A stretch of DNA of 64,000 bases from Alphaproteobacteria bacterium (GTDB lineage: Bacteria; Pseudomonadota; Alphaproteobacteria; UBA6615), in NCBI GenBank assembly GCA_011087645.1, contig JAALLF010000010.1, positions 38,519-102,518 on the forward strand. The letters are read 5' to 3'. Made by a program: the position numbers and the translations under genes. Under the pieces are notes generated by a model, which saw only the letters and a list, made by a program, of their open reading frames with translations, did not search any database and was not told the origin of the DNA. Below, one piece after another: positions 1 through 10,358 of the stretch (position 1 is its first letter; each line of letters opens with the position of its first letter).

Positions 1-116
1 CACGACAGCAGGAACAGCCCGCCGCGCACGAAGCCGGTCACAAGTCCCGATAGCGCGCCGATCAGCAGTATGCCGATAACCGCGAGATCGAAGGGGGAGA
101 TGCCTAAGGCGTCCAT
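1..116 (-). CDS. cvpA: CvpA family membrane protein, N-terminal fragment (cut by window edge)
   Basis: Read on the minus strand from an ATG at 116, the frame stays open to the window edge and gives about 38 residues beginning MDALGISPFD. A hydrophobic segment with small residues (IGILLIGALSGLVTGFVRG) follows, as in the first membrane helix of CvpA (colicin V production) proteins. In alphaproteobacteria cvpA commonly lies directly downstream of radA and upstream of purF. Here its ATG is one base past the radA stop, implying translational coupling. Only the start is visible, so the family call rests on the first helix plus gene order. Confidence 0.7.
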   Translation of the reverse strand, partial: MDALGISPFDLAVIGILLIGALSGLVTGFVRGGLFLLS

Positions 117-117
117 A

Positions 118-1521
<1,404 letters not shown>

Positions 1522-1523
1522 GG

Positions 1524-2306
1524 TCAGCTCGCCACCAGCATGTCGATCGGCCCATGGGAGCGGCCATTGATGAACTGGTCGACCACGTCGCTGCCGGAAT
1601 CGTCTATAGCGTCGACCGGGCCGTGCCAGACGATGATGCCGTCATAGATCATGGCGATATTATCGGCAATTCGCCGCGCGCTGGCCATATCATGGGTAAT
1701 CGACAGCGCCGTGGCGCCCAATTCGCGCACGCTCTTGATGATCAGATTATCGATTACGCTGCCCATGATCGGATCAAGGCCGGTGGTCGGTTCGTCGAAA
1801 AACATGATTTCCGGCTTGGTGGCGATGGCGCGGGCCAGCCCGACGCGCTTTTGCATGCCGCCGGACAGCTCCGCCGGCGACCGTTCGGCGATGTCGGGCT
1901 CTAATCCCACCTGTATCATCGCCTCGATCGCCTTCTCGCGCGCGTCTTGTCGCGCCATCCGCTGGACCTGAATAAGCCCGAAGGCGACATTCTCCCAGAC
2001 CGGCAGACTGTCGAACAGCGCGGCGCCTTGAAACAGCATGCCGAATTTGCGGGTGACCTGCTCGCGATCGCGGCCGGTCAGCGCCGTCACGTCCTGGCCA
2101 TCGATCAGAACCGAACCGGAGTCGGGATGCATCAAACCGATAATGTTCTTGATCAGCACCGACTTTCCGGTGCCCGAGGCGCCGATGACGGCCAGGGATT
2201 CGCCGGGCTGGATGGTCAGATTGACGCCACGCAAGACCTGTTTGCCGCCGAAGGCTTTGTGCAAATCGCGGGTTTCGATCTTAGCGGGTGGGGGCGTCGT
2301 GGTCAT
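1524..2306 (-). CDS. mlaF: MlaF-type phospholipid/toluene-tolerance ABC transporter ATPase
   Basis: 260-residue ABC ATPase with Walker A GASGTGKS, signature LSGGMQKR and Walker B IMFFDEPTTGLDP. The methionine-containing signature and the overlap with an MlaE-type permease place it in the Mla/Ttg2 family, which moves phospholipids between the membranes of Gram-negative cells. The permease gene upstream overlaps it by the four bases ATGA, so the two are translationally coupled. No mlaD, mlaC or mlaB is visible nearby; the substrate-binding part must be elsewhere or differ. Confidence 0.88.
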   Translation of the reverse strand: MTTTPPPAKIETRDLHKAFGGKQVLRGVNLTIQPGESLAVIGASGTGKSVLIKNIIGLMHPDSGSVLIDGQDVTALTGRDREQVTRKFGMLFQGAALFDSLPVWENVAFGLIQVQRMARQDAREKAIEAMIQVGLEPDIAERSPAELSGGMQKRVGLARAIATKPEIMFFDEPTTGLDPIMGSVIDNLIIKSVRELGATALSITHDMASARRIADNIAMIYDGIIVWHGPVDAIDDSGSDVVDQFINGRSHGPIDMLVAS

Positions 2307-3073
2307 GCCGCGAAGAAGATTGCCGTGATAATAAAGTTGAATAATAACAACAGAATAGAAGCAGATACGACAGCATTGGTTGTGGCTTGGCCGACACCTT
2401 GGGAGCCGCCCTTCGAGTTGTAACCATGATAGGTGCCCATCAGCGCGATAATAAATCCGAACACCGCAGCTTTGACGATACCGGAGAAGAAGCCGATGAA
2501 TTCGAGATTGTCCCAGGTGCTGCGCAAATAGGTCATCGGGTTAAAGCCGAAATCGTAGATCGACACGATGAAGCCGCCCATGACGCCGATAATGTCGGCG
2601 ACCAGCACCAGCAGCGGCATCATGGCGACGGCGGCGATCAGGCGCGGCGCCACCAGATATTTGTAGGGATTGGTCGATAGAGTGGTCAGCGCGTCGATCT
2701 GCTCGGTTACCCGCATGGTGCCGATCTCCGCCGCCATGGCGGCACCGATGCGCCCCGCCACCATCAGGCCGGCCAATACCGGGCCCAATTCGCGGGTGAT
2801 ACCCCAGACCACAACATTGGCGATCGTGGCCTCGCCGGCAAAGCCGAAGCCGCTGAAGCTCTGCAAGGCCAGCACCATGCCGGTGAAGATCGCCGTCAGC
2901 CCGACCACGGGCAGGGAGTAAAAGCCGATCTCGACCATCTGCTGACCGACCAGCCGGGGGAAGAAGGGCGGGCTGAAACAGTGGAAAACGCCGTTGCCGG
3001 TGAAAACCCCGATACGCCCGGTCACCGCGAAAAGATTGATGACCGAACGGCCGAGTGCTCGAAGTAGCCCCAT
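2303..3073 (-). CDS. mlaE: MlaE-type phospholipid ABC transporter permease
   Basis: 256 residues with about five hydrophobic segments and the MlaE/YrbE hallmark around FTGMVLALQ and AAEIGTMRVTEQIDAL (established family motifs). It is the inner-membrane permease paired with the downstream ATPase. The start codon overlaps the stop of alr (TAATG) and the stop overlaps the ATPase start (ATGA). In most relatives radA directly follows alr, so this pair looks inserted between two genes that are normally neighbours; that is inference from conserved order. Confidence 0.88.
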   Translation of the reverse strand: MGLLRALGRSVINLFAVTGRIGVFTGNGVFHCFSPPFFPRLVGQQMVEIGFYSLPVVGLTAIFTGMVLALQSFSGFGFAGEATIANVVVWGITRELGPVLAGLMVAGRIGAAMAAEIGTMRVTEQIDALTTLSTNPYKYLVAPRLIAAVAMMPLLVLVADIIGVMGGFIVSIYDFGFNPMTYLRSTWDNLEFIGFFSGIVKAAVFGFIIALMGTYHGYNSKGGSQGVGQATTNAVVSASILLLLFNFIITAIFFAA

Positions 3074-4224
3074 TAAACGGTATCTCCGCCCCGATAGATG
3101 CGGTGATGGCGTTGGCCGAGCCGCGTCAATACTTCGTACCCGATTGTTCCGGCCACGTCAGCCAGATCGTCGGCACTAAAATGATCGCCGATGAGCTCGG
3201 CATACCCGCCGGGTTGTGCGGCGGCGGGAGGCACGTCGCTGACATCGACGGTTAGCAGATCCATCGAGACCCGGCCGACCACCGGCGCGGCGACGCCGTC
3301 GATAAAGGTGGTGGCGAGGGGGCGCTTATCCCGTGGGTTCAGCCGGCCGGCGGTGCGCAGATAACCGTCGCCATAGCCGGTGGCGAGGGTGGCAATACGG
3401 CTGGGACCGCCGACCTGATGGGCCGCGCCATAACCCACCGTCGCGGGTTTATTGATGTCGCGAACTTGTATAATTTTCGCAAATAAATGAACGACTTGCT
3501 TCATCGGGTTCGGTTTTTGGTCGAGAAATTCCAACCCGTAAATCGACGCGCCGGCACGCACCAAATCCAAATGATATTCTGCGCCCAGGAATACCCCGGC
3601 GGAGTTTGCCAGACTGGCGTGCACCGGCCCGGTAACCGCCGCTAGTTTCGCGACCGCCGCCAACAGCAAGTTGCGTTGTTGGGCGTTCACCGGCGATGTC
3701 GGTTCGTCGGCGCAGGCCAGATGGCTCATCACCACCTGGACTTCGATGCCGCTCAGCAGTGTCGGATCAGTGCAGAGCGTAGAAATTTCCGCCTCGTTTA
3801 GGCCGAGCCGGGACATGCCGGTGTCGATATGCAGATAGGCCGCTTGGCGAGTCGCGGTGGTGGCGCACCAGACCTCGATCTGCATCAAACTGTTGAGGGC
3901 GGGGGTCAGCCGGTGCTCGCCGAACAAGGGCGCGGTGGCGCTATCGGGGCCGTTGAGGATGACGATTTCGGCGTCGGGGAGGACCGGGCGTAGGCTAGCG
4001 CCCTCGGCCGCGGTGGCGACAAAGAAAGTTTTACAACCAAGTTTAGCCAGTGCGGGGGCGATCTGGGCGGCGCCCAGGCCGTAGGCGTCGGACTTGATTG
4101 ACACGCCGACGGCGGCGGTCGGCGCTTGGGATTGCATGTGGCGATAGTTAGCCGCCACCGCGTCCAGGTCTACGATGAGAACCGAACTAGCGCCGGGTGG
4201 AATGTTCGTGTCGTGCAAAAGCAC
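3073..4224 (-). CDS. alr: Alanine racemase
   Basis: 383 residues, typical of biosynthetic alanine racemase, which makes D-alanine for peptidoglycan using PLP. The PLP lysine is K44 in SIKSDAYG (usually VKADAYG), and the catalytic tyrosine of the second half is in VGYGAAH. The start is GTG at 4224, three bases after the dnaB stop, with no other good start nearby. The dnaB-alr-radA order is conserved in alphaproteobacteria, which supports the call. Confidence 0.95.
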   Translation of the reverse strand: MLLHDTNIPPGASSVLIVDLDAVAANYRHMQSQAPTAAVGVSIKSDAYGLGAAQIAPALAKLGCKTFFVATAAEGASLRPVLPDAEIVILNGPDSATAPLFGEHRLTPALNSLMQIEVWCATTATRQAAYLHIDTGMSRLGLNEAEISTLCTDPTLLSGIEVQVVMSHLACADEPTSPVNAQQRNLLLAAVAKLAAVTGPVHASLANSAGVFLGAEYHLDLVRAGASIYGLEFLDQKPNPMKQVVHLFAKIIQVRDINKPATVGYGAAHQVGGPSRIATLATGYGDGYLRTAGRLNPRDKRPLATTFIDGVAAPVVGRVSMDLLTVDVSDVPPAAAQPGGYAELIGDHFSADDLADVAGTIGYEVLTRLGQRHHRIYRGGDTV

Positions 4225-4227
4225 TCG

Positions 4228-5766
4228 TCAGAACCGGTCCTCGGGGAGTCGATTATTGTCGGTCCAATCGGAGAATTGGGTGTATTCGCCGACAAACCGC
4301 AGTTCCACAGTGCCGATCGGGCCGTGGCGCTGCTTACCGATAATCACCTCTGCCTTGTTGCGGGACCGCTCCAGGCGTTCTAATCGACGCGCGAATTTAT
4401 CCTCGGTCTCGTGCTCGCGCTGCTCACGCGTTTCACGATCCAGATAATATTCCTCTCGATACAAGAACATAACCACGTCCGCATCTTGCTCGATCGACCC
4501 CGATTCGCGCAGGTCGGAAAGTTGCGGGCGTTTATCTTCGCGTTGCTCGACCGCGCGCGATAGCTGGCTGAGCGCCACAACCGGCACGTTGAGTTCCTTG
4601 GCCAGCGCCTTGAGCGAGCGGGTTATCAGCGAGACTTCCTGCACGCGGTTCTCGCTGCGCACGGTTGCCGGCGGATTCACCAGTTGCAGGTAATCGATAA
4701 TGATCATGCTCAGCCCGTGCTGGCGCTTGAGCCGGCGAGCGCGGGTGCGGATTTGCGCGACGGTCAGGGCGGGCGTGTCGTCGATGAACAGTTTCATCGT
4801 GTGCAGCGTCTGGGCTACCGCGAAGACCCGATTGTACTGTTCTTCGCTGACGTCACCCCGGCGGATCGCGTCGGAGCGAACGTTCGAGGCCTCCGAGATG
4901 ATGCGGGTCGCCAATTGCTCCGCCGACATCTCCAACGAAAAGAACGCCACGATGTCGCGTTGTTCGGTCTGATTGCCAGCATCGTCGATCACCAACTGCT
5001 TCTTGTCCGCCACGCTATAGGCGATGTTGGTGGCGAGGGCGGTTTTACCCATCGAGGGACGCGCGGCAATGATGACCAAGTCGGACTTATGCAATCCGCC
5101 AAGTTTGCTATCGAGGTCCTTAAACCCAGTCGGCACCCCGACCAGATCGGTATCGCGCTTATAGGCCGCCGCCGCTAGGTCGATCGCCGACGTCAAAGCC
5201 GTGCGAAATTCCTGGAACCCGCCTTCCGAAGCGCCTTGCTCGGCGAGCTGAAAAAGCTGGCCTTCGGCGGCCTCAATCTGCTGAGTGGCGGGGATGTCGA
5301 TATCGTGTTCGTAGGCGCTATTGGCGACCACTTCGCCGATCTCGATTAATTCGCGCCGCAAGAAGCAATCATAGATCTCGCGGCCCAAATCCTGGGCGTT
5401 TTGAATGGTAATAACCGCATTCGCCAGTTCGGCAAGGTAGGCCGGTCCGCCGATTTCGCTCAGGGCCTCGTCGTTGCTGAAGTAATTCTTCAAGGTGACC
5501 GGATTGGCCATTTGGCCGCGATCGATTAACCGGGCACAGGATTCGTAGACCTTGGCGTGGGCGGGGTCGGCGAAATGCTCGGGTAGGAGAAACTCCTGGA
5601 CCCGCTCATAGGCGCGGTTATTGGCGAGAATGGCGCCGATCAGCGCCATCTCGGCCTCATAGTTGTGGGGTAGTACACGAAACCCAACCTCGTTGCTGGT
5701 CTCGTGTAGCGGCGTCACATTGTCGGGGGCGACTGTATCAACGTCGCCGGGTTCTATCGTCGTCAT
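4228..5766 (-). CDS. dnaB: Replicative DNA helicase DnaB
   Basis: About 512 residues. An N-terminal DnaB domain (LPHNYEAEMALIGAIL) is followed by a RecA-like motor with Walker A ARPSMGKTA, Walker B IIIDYLQL and a DLRESGSIEQDAD motif, all diagnostic of the hexameric replicative helicase. I chose the ATG at 5766; an in-frame TTG at 5784 would add six residues (MVGCAA), but neither has a strong ribosome-binding site. It leads an operon with alr. In many relatives rplI lies just upstream, whereas here two extra genes intervene. Confidence 0.96.
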   Translation of the reverse strand: MTTIEPGDVDTVAPDNVTPLHETSNEVGFRVLPHNYEAEMALIGAILANNRAYERVQEFLLPEHFADPAHAKVYESCARLIDRGQMANPVTLKNYFSNDEALSEIGGPAYLAELANAVITIQNAQDLGREIYDCFLRRELIEIGEVVANSAYEHDIDIPATQQIEAAEGQLFQLAEQGASEGGFQEFRTALTSAIDLAAAAYKRDTDLVGVPTGFKDLDSKLGGLHKSDLVIIAARPSMGKTALATNIAYSVADKKQLVIDDAGNQTEQRDIVAFFSLEMSAEQLATRIISEASNVRSDAIRRGDVSEEQYNRVFAVAQTLHTMKLFIDDTPALTVAQIRTRARRLKRQHGLSMIIIDYLQLVNPPATVRSENRVQEVSLITRSLKALAKELNVPVVALSQLSRAVEQREDKRPQLSDLRESGSIEQDADVVMFLYREEYYLDRETREQREHETEDKFARRLERLERSRNKAEVIIGKQRHGPIGTVELRFVGEYTQFSDWTDNNRLPEDRF

Positions 5767-5975
5767 GGCGGCGCAGCCTACCAATAGTGCGCGACGAATG
5801 GTTCCTTAGTTTACGTGAGTCCGGTGGAACCTGAGGATAAGGTCGCGCATTTCCTGCTTGCTATTTTGCCCAACTTGTTCGAGTCGCCCCATATCCGCTA
5901 TTTCGGGCCTGGACAGGGTGAGATTTCGAATTAACATCACGCACCGTAAAATAGGCGTCAAAAGGGGAGAGAGAC

Positions 5976-6959
5976 ATGCGCGCAGCCTGGCACGCCGAAT
6001 TTGGAGCTGCCGCCGACGTACTGCAGGTTGGGGAGTTTGACACACTACAGCCCGGCGAGGGCGAAGTTTTAGTCCGGGTATATGCTTCGGGCATCAATCC
6101 GTTAGACGTTAAAAAGCGCGCCGGCGCGCGGGGCGCGTTGGAGGTCGAGCGGGCCATTCCCCATTATGACGGCGCTGGCGTGATCGAGGCGGTGGGCGCC
6201 GGGGTCGATGCCGGCCGGATCGGCGAGCGGGTCTGGCTGTTCGAGGGCCAATTCGGCCGCTGGCTGGGCACCGCGGCGGAATATATTTCCCTGCCATCGA
6301 GCCGGGCCGTATTGCTGCCGGATGCGGTGAGTTTCGCCGAGGGCGCCTGCCTGGGAATACCGGCGCTGACCGCCCACCGTGCGGTGCGCGCTGATGGCTC
6401 GGTGGCGGGGCAAACTGTGTTGGTAACCGGCGCCGCCGGCGCGGTAGGAAGCTACGCCGTCCAATTCGCCAAACTATCCGGTGCAACGGTGATCGGCACC
6501 GTCAGTTCCGACGAAAAGGCCGCCCAAGCCCTCGCCAACGGTGCGGCGCACACTATCAACTACAAGAGCGAAGACGTGGTCGCCCGGGTAAAAGATTTAA
6601 CCGATGGCGCCGGGGTTGACCGGGTGGTCGAGGTTGAGTTGGGCGGCAACATGCCGGTCACTTCGCGGGTTATAAAGGCCAACGCGGTCATCGCGGCCTA
6701 TGCCTCGATGGCGGTGCCGGAAGCGCCGCTACCGTTTTACCCGATGCTGCGCACCGGCCCGAAGATCGAGATCGTCGCCTGCTTCACGGTGCCAGAGGGT
6801 GATAAGATGCAAGGCGCGCGCGATATCAGCGCCTGGATGGCCTCCGATGGCTTAATCCACAATGTTGGTGCGACTTTTGATCTCGATGATATTGCGGCGG
6901 CCCACCAGGCCGTCGAAAGCGGTTCTGTGATCGGCGGCGCCGTCGTCGAGATCGGTTAG
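5976..6959 (+). CDS. Zinc-independent MDR oxidoreductase, NADPH:quinone reductase-like
   Basis: 327 residues of the medium-chain dehydrogenase/reductase superfamily. An N-terminal GroES-like fold (VRVYASGINPLDVKKRAG) and a Rossmann fold with VTGAAGAVGSYAVQFAK are visible. The cysteine and histidine zinc ligands of alcohol dehydrogenases are absent, as in quinone oxidoreductases and zeta-crystallin. A GGGGAGAG ribosome-binding site precedes the ATG. It stands alone on the plus strand between dnaB and cfa. Reduction of a quinone or enone with NADPH is likely, but the substrate cannot be read from sequence. Confidence 0.82.
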   Translation: MRAAWHAEFGAAADVLQVGEFDTLQPGEGEVLVRVYASGINPLDVKKRAGARGALEVERAIPHYDGAGVIEAVGAGVDAGRIGERVWLFEGQFGRWLGTAAEYISLPSSRAVLLPDAVSFAEGACLGIPALTAHRAVRADGSVAGQTVLVTGAAGAVGSYAVQFAKLSGATVIGTVSSDEKAAQALANGAAHTINYKSEDVVARVKDLTDGAGVDRVVEVELGGNMPVTSRVIKANAVIAAYASMAVPEAPLPFYPMLRTGPKIEIVACFTVPEGDKMQGARDISAWMASDGLIHNVGATFDLDDIAAAHQAVESGSVIGGAVVEIG

Positions 6960-7002
6960 GCGGAGGCCCTGATCGGAATTATTGCAGGTGTCATCGCGCG
7001 CG

Positions 7003-7114
7003 ATGCTTCGAGACGCCGGCGTTGCCGGCTCCTCAGCATGAGGGTGTTATACTAGGAAAAACAGAAAGTTCTGCCTCACCCTGAGGAGGGCCGATAGGCC
7101 CGTCTCGAAGGGCC
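7003..7114. repeat. Dispersed inverted repeat, TTCGAGACG...CTCCTCAG type
   Basis: Two arms face each other between the stops of the MDR gene and cfa. The left arm (7003-7044) carries TTCGAGACG and CTCCTCAGCATGAGGG, and the right arm (7074-7114) carries CCTCACCCTGAGGAG and CGTCTCGAAG, its near reverse complement. Each arm also has an inner small hairpin. The same core recurs at 63944-63984, and a related TTCGACA-GCTCAG form occurs at 17489, 57196 and 62789. It sits at convergent gene ends, as REP-like elements usually do. Confidence 0.75.
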
Positions 7115-7128
7115 CGTCCGAACAAGGT

Positions 7129-8364
7129 CTATTCCGCGGCCTGGCTTTCCTCGGCCACCACGCCGCGTTCCCATTCGCCGATATATTCGCGGGTCAGGGG
7201 CACGGCGTCCTGGCGCTTGGCGACCTGGATCTGGAAGACCATCTGGCCGCGCCGGCGGAAGCCGATTTCGCAGCCGATCAGATAGAACTCCCACATGCGG
7301 CAGAATTCCTCATCGTAGAGTTCTCTGGCCTTTTCGCGCTGCGCCTGAAAGCGGTCGTGCCAATGGCGCAGGGTTTCGGCATAGTGTAGCCGCAGAATCT
7401 CAATGTCGGTGACCCACAGGCCGGCCTTTTCGACGGCGGCCAGCACTTCCGACAGGGCCGGCGTGTAGCCGCCCGGGAAAATGTATTTGCGCAGCCAGGC
7501 ATTGGTGGTTCCCGGCGGATCCATCCGGCCGATGGAATGGACCAGGCACACGCCGTCATCGGCCAGCAGATTCTTCACCTGTTTAAAATATTCCGTGTAA
7601 TGGCCGGTGCCGACATGCTCGAACATGCCAACCGAGACGATGCGGTCGAAGGTGCCGGTTTTCTCGCGATAGTCGCGCAGCTCGAAAGATGCTTGATGGG
7701 CGAGGCCCCTATCCGCCGCCCGTTGCTGGCTGACCTTGTGCTGTTCGGTCGACAGGGTGACGCCGGTCACCTGTGCGCCGGTCTGTTGCGCGAGGTACAT
7801 ACCCAGCCCGCCCCAGCCGGACCCGATGTCGAGAACTTTCAGGCCGCGCCGGTTCAGCAGAAGCTTGGCCGCGATGTGGCGCTTCTTGTTGATCTGCGCC
7901 TGTTCCAAATCGGTGGAATCGGAATCGAAGTAGGCGCAGGAATATTGCCGGTCCTCGTCGAGGAACAGATCATATAAATCGTCGGACAGATCGTAATGAT
8001 GGGCGACATTGCGCTGCGCCTTACCGACCGGATTATGTTGTTGGAGGCGGCGCAGCAAGCGGTTAAAGCGACCGAGCACCTTTTGGAACGGGTGGCTCTG
8101 GACGTATTCGAGATTTCGGGCAGAGAGATCGAGGAAATCGAACAGGGTGCCACGCTCGATGGTCAGCGTGCCGCGCATATATGCTTCACCCACCGTTAGT
8201 TCCGGGTTCAATAGCAAGTGCCACTGGGTGGCTTTATCATGAATTTGGACGCTGACATGGGGCGCGGTGCCGTCGCCGAAGCGCCAATCACGCCCTCGGT
8301 GATCTATTAAACATAGGTCGCCGCTCCTAATAACGGCGCGCAAAAACCGCGATAGCAACATCAT
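7129..8364 (-). CDS. cfa: Cyclopropane-fatty-acyl-phospholipid synthase
   Basis: 411 residues, the usual length. Cfa transfers a methylene group from S-adenosylmethionine to unsaturated acyl chains of membrane lipids. Seen are the SAM-binding motif VLDIGSGWGG, the family stretch HYDLSDDLYDLFLD, and the SVGMFEHVG and C-terminal YEEFCRMWEFYL-like regions. The start is ATG-ATG at 8364/8361 with GAGGGG upstream. The gene is monocistronic, flanked by a repeat downstream and an empty 240-bp region (8365-8606) upstream, consistent with its own (often stress-controlled) promoter. Confidence 0.95.
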   Translation of the reverse strand: MMLLSRFLRAVIRSGDLCLIDHRGRDWRFGDGTAPHVSVQIHDKATQWHLLLNPELTVGEAYMRGTLTIERGTLFDFLDLSARNLEYVQSHPFQKVLGRFNRLLRRLQQHNPVGKAQRNVAHHYDLSDDLYDLFLDEDRQYSCAYFDSDSTDLEQAQINKKRHIAAKLLLNRRGLKVLDIGSGWGGLGMYLAQQTGAQVTGVTLSTEQHKVSQQRAADRGLAHQASFELRDYREKTGTFDRIVSVGMFEHVGTGHYTEYFKQVKNLLADDGVCLVHSIGRMDPPGTTNAWLRKYIFPGGYTPALSEVLAAVEKAGLWVTDIEILRLHYAETLRHWHDRFQAQREKARELYDEEFCRMWEFYLIGCEIGFRRRGQMVFQIQVAKRQDAVPLTREYIGEWERGVVAEESQAAE

Positions 8365-8568
8365 TCAAGCCCACCCCTCAACTATGCCAATCATTTGATG
8401 TTGGCTTATTGGCTATAAATCTAGCAGAGAATTGCTCTCTACTGCAAAGAGGCTGTTGTTGAGACTATCGTGAGGCGCACTGTACTTAATTTCGCCGCGC
8501 AAGCACCCATACGCGGGTTAATCAGGGCGATTAACCACGTCCGACGGTTCACGAAATTAGTGATATAG

Positions 8569-8604
8569 CCGCTAGAGGCGGCCTCTGGGGGCCGCAACTA
8601 GCGG
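8569..8604 (-). terminator. Hairpin after rplI, weak terminator candidate
   Basis: CCGCTAG at 8569-8575 pairs with CTAGCGG at 8598-8604, with a second inner GCGGCC/GGCCGC pairing, two bases past the rplI stop. No clear T-run follows on the minus strand, so it may act as a 3' RNA stabiliser or Rho-assisted end rather than a strong intrinsic terminator. Confidence 0.45.
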
Positions 8605-8606
8605 AT

Positions 8607-9293
8607 TTACGCGGGTTCGCCGTCTTCGGCGGGGGCTTCGGCCGGTGCTTCAGCGGCGGCGTCTTCCTCGGCGGCAGCGTCACTCGCGAGGCGTTCGACA
8701 ACTTCTTCCTCGACCAGACCTTCGGCAGCCGCGACCTCGGCTTCGGCGTCGTCGGCGATAGCCAACGCCGCCGCAGCGGCCGCTTCTGCTTCCATTTCGT
8801 CCTCGCTGAGGAGCGCGCCGCCGCGTTCGAGCTGCAAGGCCGCCTCTTCGTCGGTGCGGGCGATATTGACGGTAATATTGACCGACACCTCGGGGTGAAG
8901 GTCGACGCGGGTCTCGTAGACGCCCAACGCCTTGATCGGCCGGTTGAGTACGATCTGGTTACGGGCGACGGTAACGCCGGAATCGGTTACCGCGCCGGCA
9001 ATATCGCGCGCGGACACGGAGCCATAAAGCTGACCGCTATCACCGGCTTGGCGAATGATGGTCACATCGATGCCGTCGACCTTGGTGGAGACCGATTCAG
9101 CTTCCTGGCGGCGTTGTAGATTATCGGCTTCCAGATGTGTGCGTTGCTGTTCGAAGACCGCCCGGTTGCTGCCGGTGGCGCGCATGGCTTTTTTCTGCGG
9201 CAGCAGAAAATTGCGGGCGTAGCCGTTTTTTACCGTGACGATATCGCCCATTTGGCCGAGCTTTTCGATACGCTCGAGCAGAATGACTTCCAT
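8607..9293 (-). CDS. rplI: 50S ribosomal protein bL9 with long acidic C-terminal tail
   Basis: 228 residues, compared with about 150 in E. coli. The N-terminal domain has the bL9 signature (LLERIEKLGQMGDIVTVKNGYARNFLLP) and the C-terminal rRNA-binding domain ends near residue 150. The last roughly 75 residues are Ala/Glu-rich and low in complexity (AEAAAAAALA, APAEAPAEDGEPA). Such tails are common on alphaproteobacterial bL9, though this one is long. Last gene of the rpsF-rpsR-rplI operon, with a purine-rich GGAGAA ribosome-binding site. Confidence 0.96.
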   Translation of the reverse strand: MEVILLERIEKLGQMGDIVTVKNGYARNFLLPQKKAMRATGSNRAVFEQQRTHLEADNLQRRQEAESVSTKVDGIDVTIIRQAGDSGQLYGSVSARDIAGAVTDSGVTVARNQIVLNRPIKALGVYETRVDLHPEVSVNITVNIARTDEEAALQLERGGALLSEDEMEAEAAAAAALAIADDAEAEVAAAEGLVEEEVVERLASDAAAEEDAAAEAPAEAPAEDGEPA

Positions 9294-9317
9294 AACTAAT
9301 TCTCCTGAACGCGCCGG

Positions 9318-9581
9318 TTAGTCGACGACGTAGGGCAGCAGGGCCAGAAAACGGGCGCGCTTGATCGCCCGCGCCAACTCGCGCTGCTTTTTCAACGATA
9401 CAGCCGTGATTCGACTGGGGACGATCTTGCCGCGCTCGGAAATGTAGCGCTGCAGGGTCTTGGTGTCCTTGTAGTCGATCTTCGGTGCGTTGGGACCGGA
9501 AAAGGGGCAGGTCTTACGGCGCCGGAAAAACGGACGCCGTCCGCCCCCACCGCCACCACCACCGGGTCTATCCATACTCAT
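9318..9581 (-). CDS. rpsR: 30S ribosomal protein bS18
   Basis: 87 residues starting MSMDRPG, followed by eight glycines and the bS18 core (RRKTCPFSG ... IDYKD ... [11 protein letters not shown]). The start is fixed by a four-base ATGA overlap with the rpsF stop; a much longer open frame upstream is only the shadow of rpsF. An alternative ATG two codons later is possible. The poly-glycine N-terminus is unusual in length but lies outside the structured fold. Confidence 0.95.
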   Translation of the reverse strand: MSMDRPGGGGGGGGRRPFFRRRKTCPFSGPNAPKIDYKDTKTLQRYISERGKIVPSRITAVSLKKQRELARAIKRARFLALLPYVVD

Positions 9582-10036
9582 TCGGCTGACTCCTTGACGG
9601 TTTCGCTGGCATTGGCGGCTGGTTTGTCGTCGCTCGCGGCGGCTGCGGTTTTCGGCTCGTCGCCGGTATCCGGCGCGCGATAAGAGTCGTCGCGGTCGCG
9701 GCCACTGCGCTCCTTGCGGCCCCGCGCCATAATCGACGGGCCCTCCTCGAACTCGTCGACGCGCAGGGTCAAATAGCGCAACACGTCTTCGTGCAGGCGC
9801 TCGTTGCGCTCCAGCTCGTTGATGCCGCCAACCGGAGAATCGATATTTAGCATTACATAATGACCCTTCCGGTTCTTCTTGATCCGGTAGGCGAGGTTCT
9901 TGAGACCCCAATATTCGGTATTAACGATCTTTCCGCCGTCGGCCTCGATCAGACCTGTGAAGGTCTCGACCAAGCCGTCGACCTGCGCGCTCGATATATC
10001 TTGGCGCGCAATAAAGACGTGCTCGTAGAAAGGCAT
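9578..10036 (-). CDS. rpsF: 30S ribosomal protein bS6
   Basis: 152 residues. bS6 binds bS18 in the platform of the small subunit. The N-terminal bS6 fold ([32 protein letters not shown]) spans about 100 residues, and a charged, low-complexity tail ([16 protein letters not shown]) follows, as in other alphaproteobacteria. GAGGAGCAACCAGG just upstream gives a strong ribosome-binding site. It is first in the operon, divergent from fabD. Confidence 0.96.
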   Translation of the reverse strand: MPFYEHVFIARQDISSAQVDGLVETFTGLIEADGGKIVNTEYWGLKNLAYRIKKNRKGHYVMLNIDSPVGGINELERNERLHEDVLRYLTLRVDEFEEGPSIMARGRKERSGRDRDDSYRAPDTGDEPKTAAAASDDKPAANASETVKESAE

Positions 10037-10187
10037 CCTGGTTGCTCCTCATGGATGTTAGCTGGTCACCGCCGGTCGCCCCGATCCCGGGCCGCGGCCG
10101 CATGGCCATAGCTGGCATTTCACGATTGAAATTGTCAGCAAGGAGTCCGCCCGCCTGAATGTGCATCAGGCCGTGCGTTCAAGGCGC

Positions 10188-10217
10188 GTATAGACCACAA
10201 CCCAATCCACGGCGCAA
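10188..10217 (-). promoter_or_regulatory. Candidate promoter of the rpsF operon plus leader hairpin
   Basis: On the minus strand TTGCGC (10217-10212) and CTATAC (10193-10188) are separated by 18 bases, a plausible -35/-10 pair about 150 bases upstream of rpsF. Just downstream the leader can fold GCCTGA/TCAGGC (10171-10153). bS6:bS18 autoregulatory leaders exist in many bacteria, but I cannot show that this hairpin carries that motif. The rest of the 322-base gap 10037-10358 holds nothing else I recognise. Confidence 0.35.
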
Positions 10218-10358
10218 GGCGTTTCGATAGCATTTTCATGACTATAGATACGCCGCAAGATCAGCGCCGCGAGCCTGCTTGCGGGCGTCTCGTCCGCTCT
10301 ATATGACTGGCTTTACGACCGATTATCCGCCCGACGGCGCTGTAAGAAGGAGCTCCCT

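Noticed and set aside
5806..6045. 79-codon frame in the dnaB-MDR gap
   Set aside because: It runs into the 5' end of the MDR gene on the opposite strand and looks like random Arg-rich sequence; no ribosome-binding site.
9921..10166. Possible leader peptide upstream of rpsF
   Set aside because: The frame overlaps rpsF out of phase and shows no conserved pattern; more likely just 5' leader.
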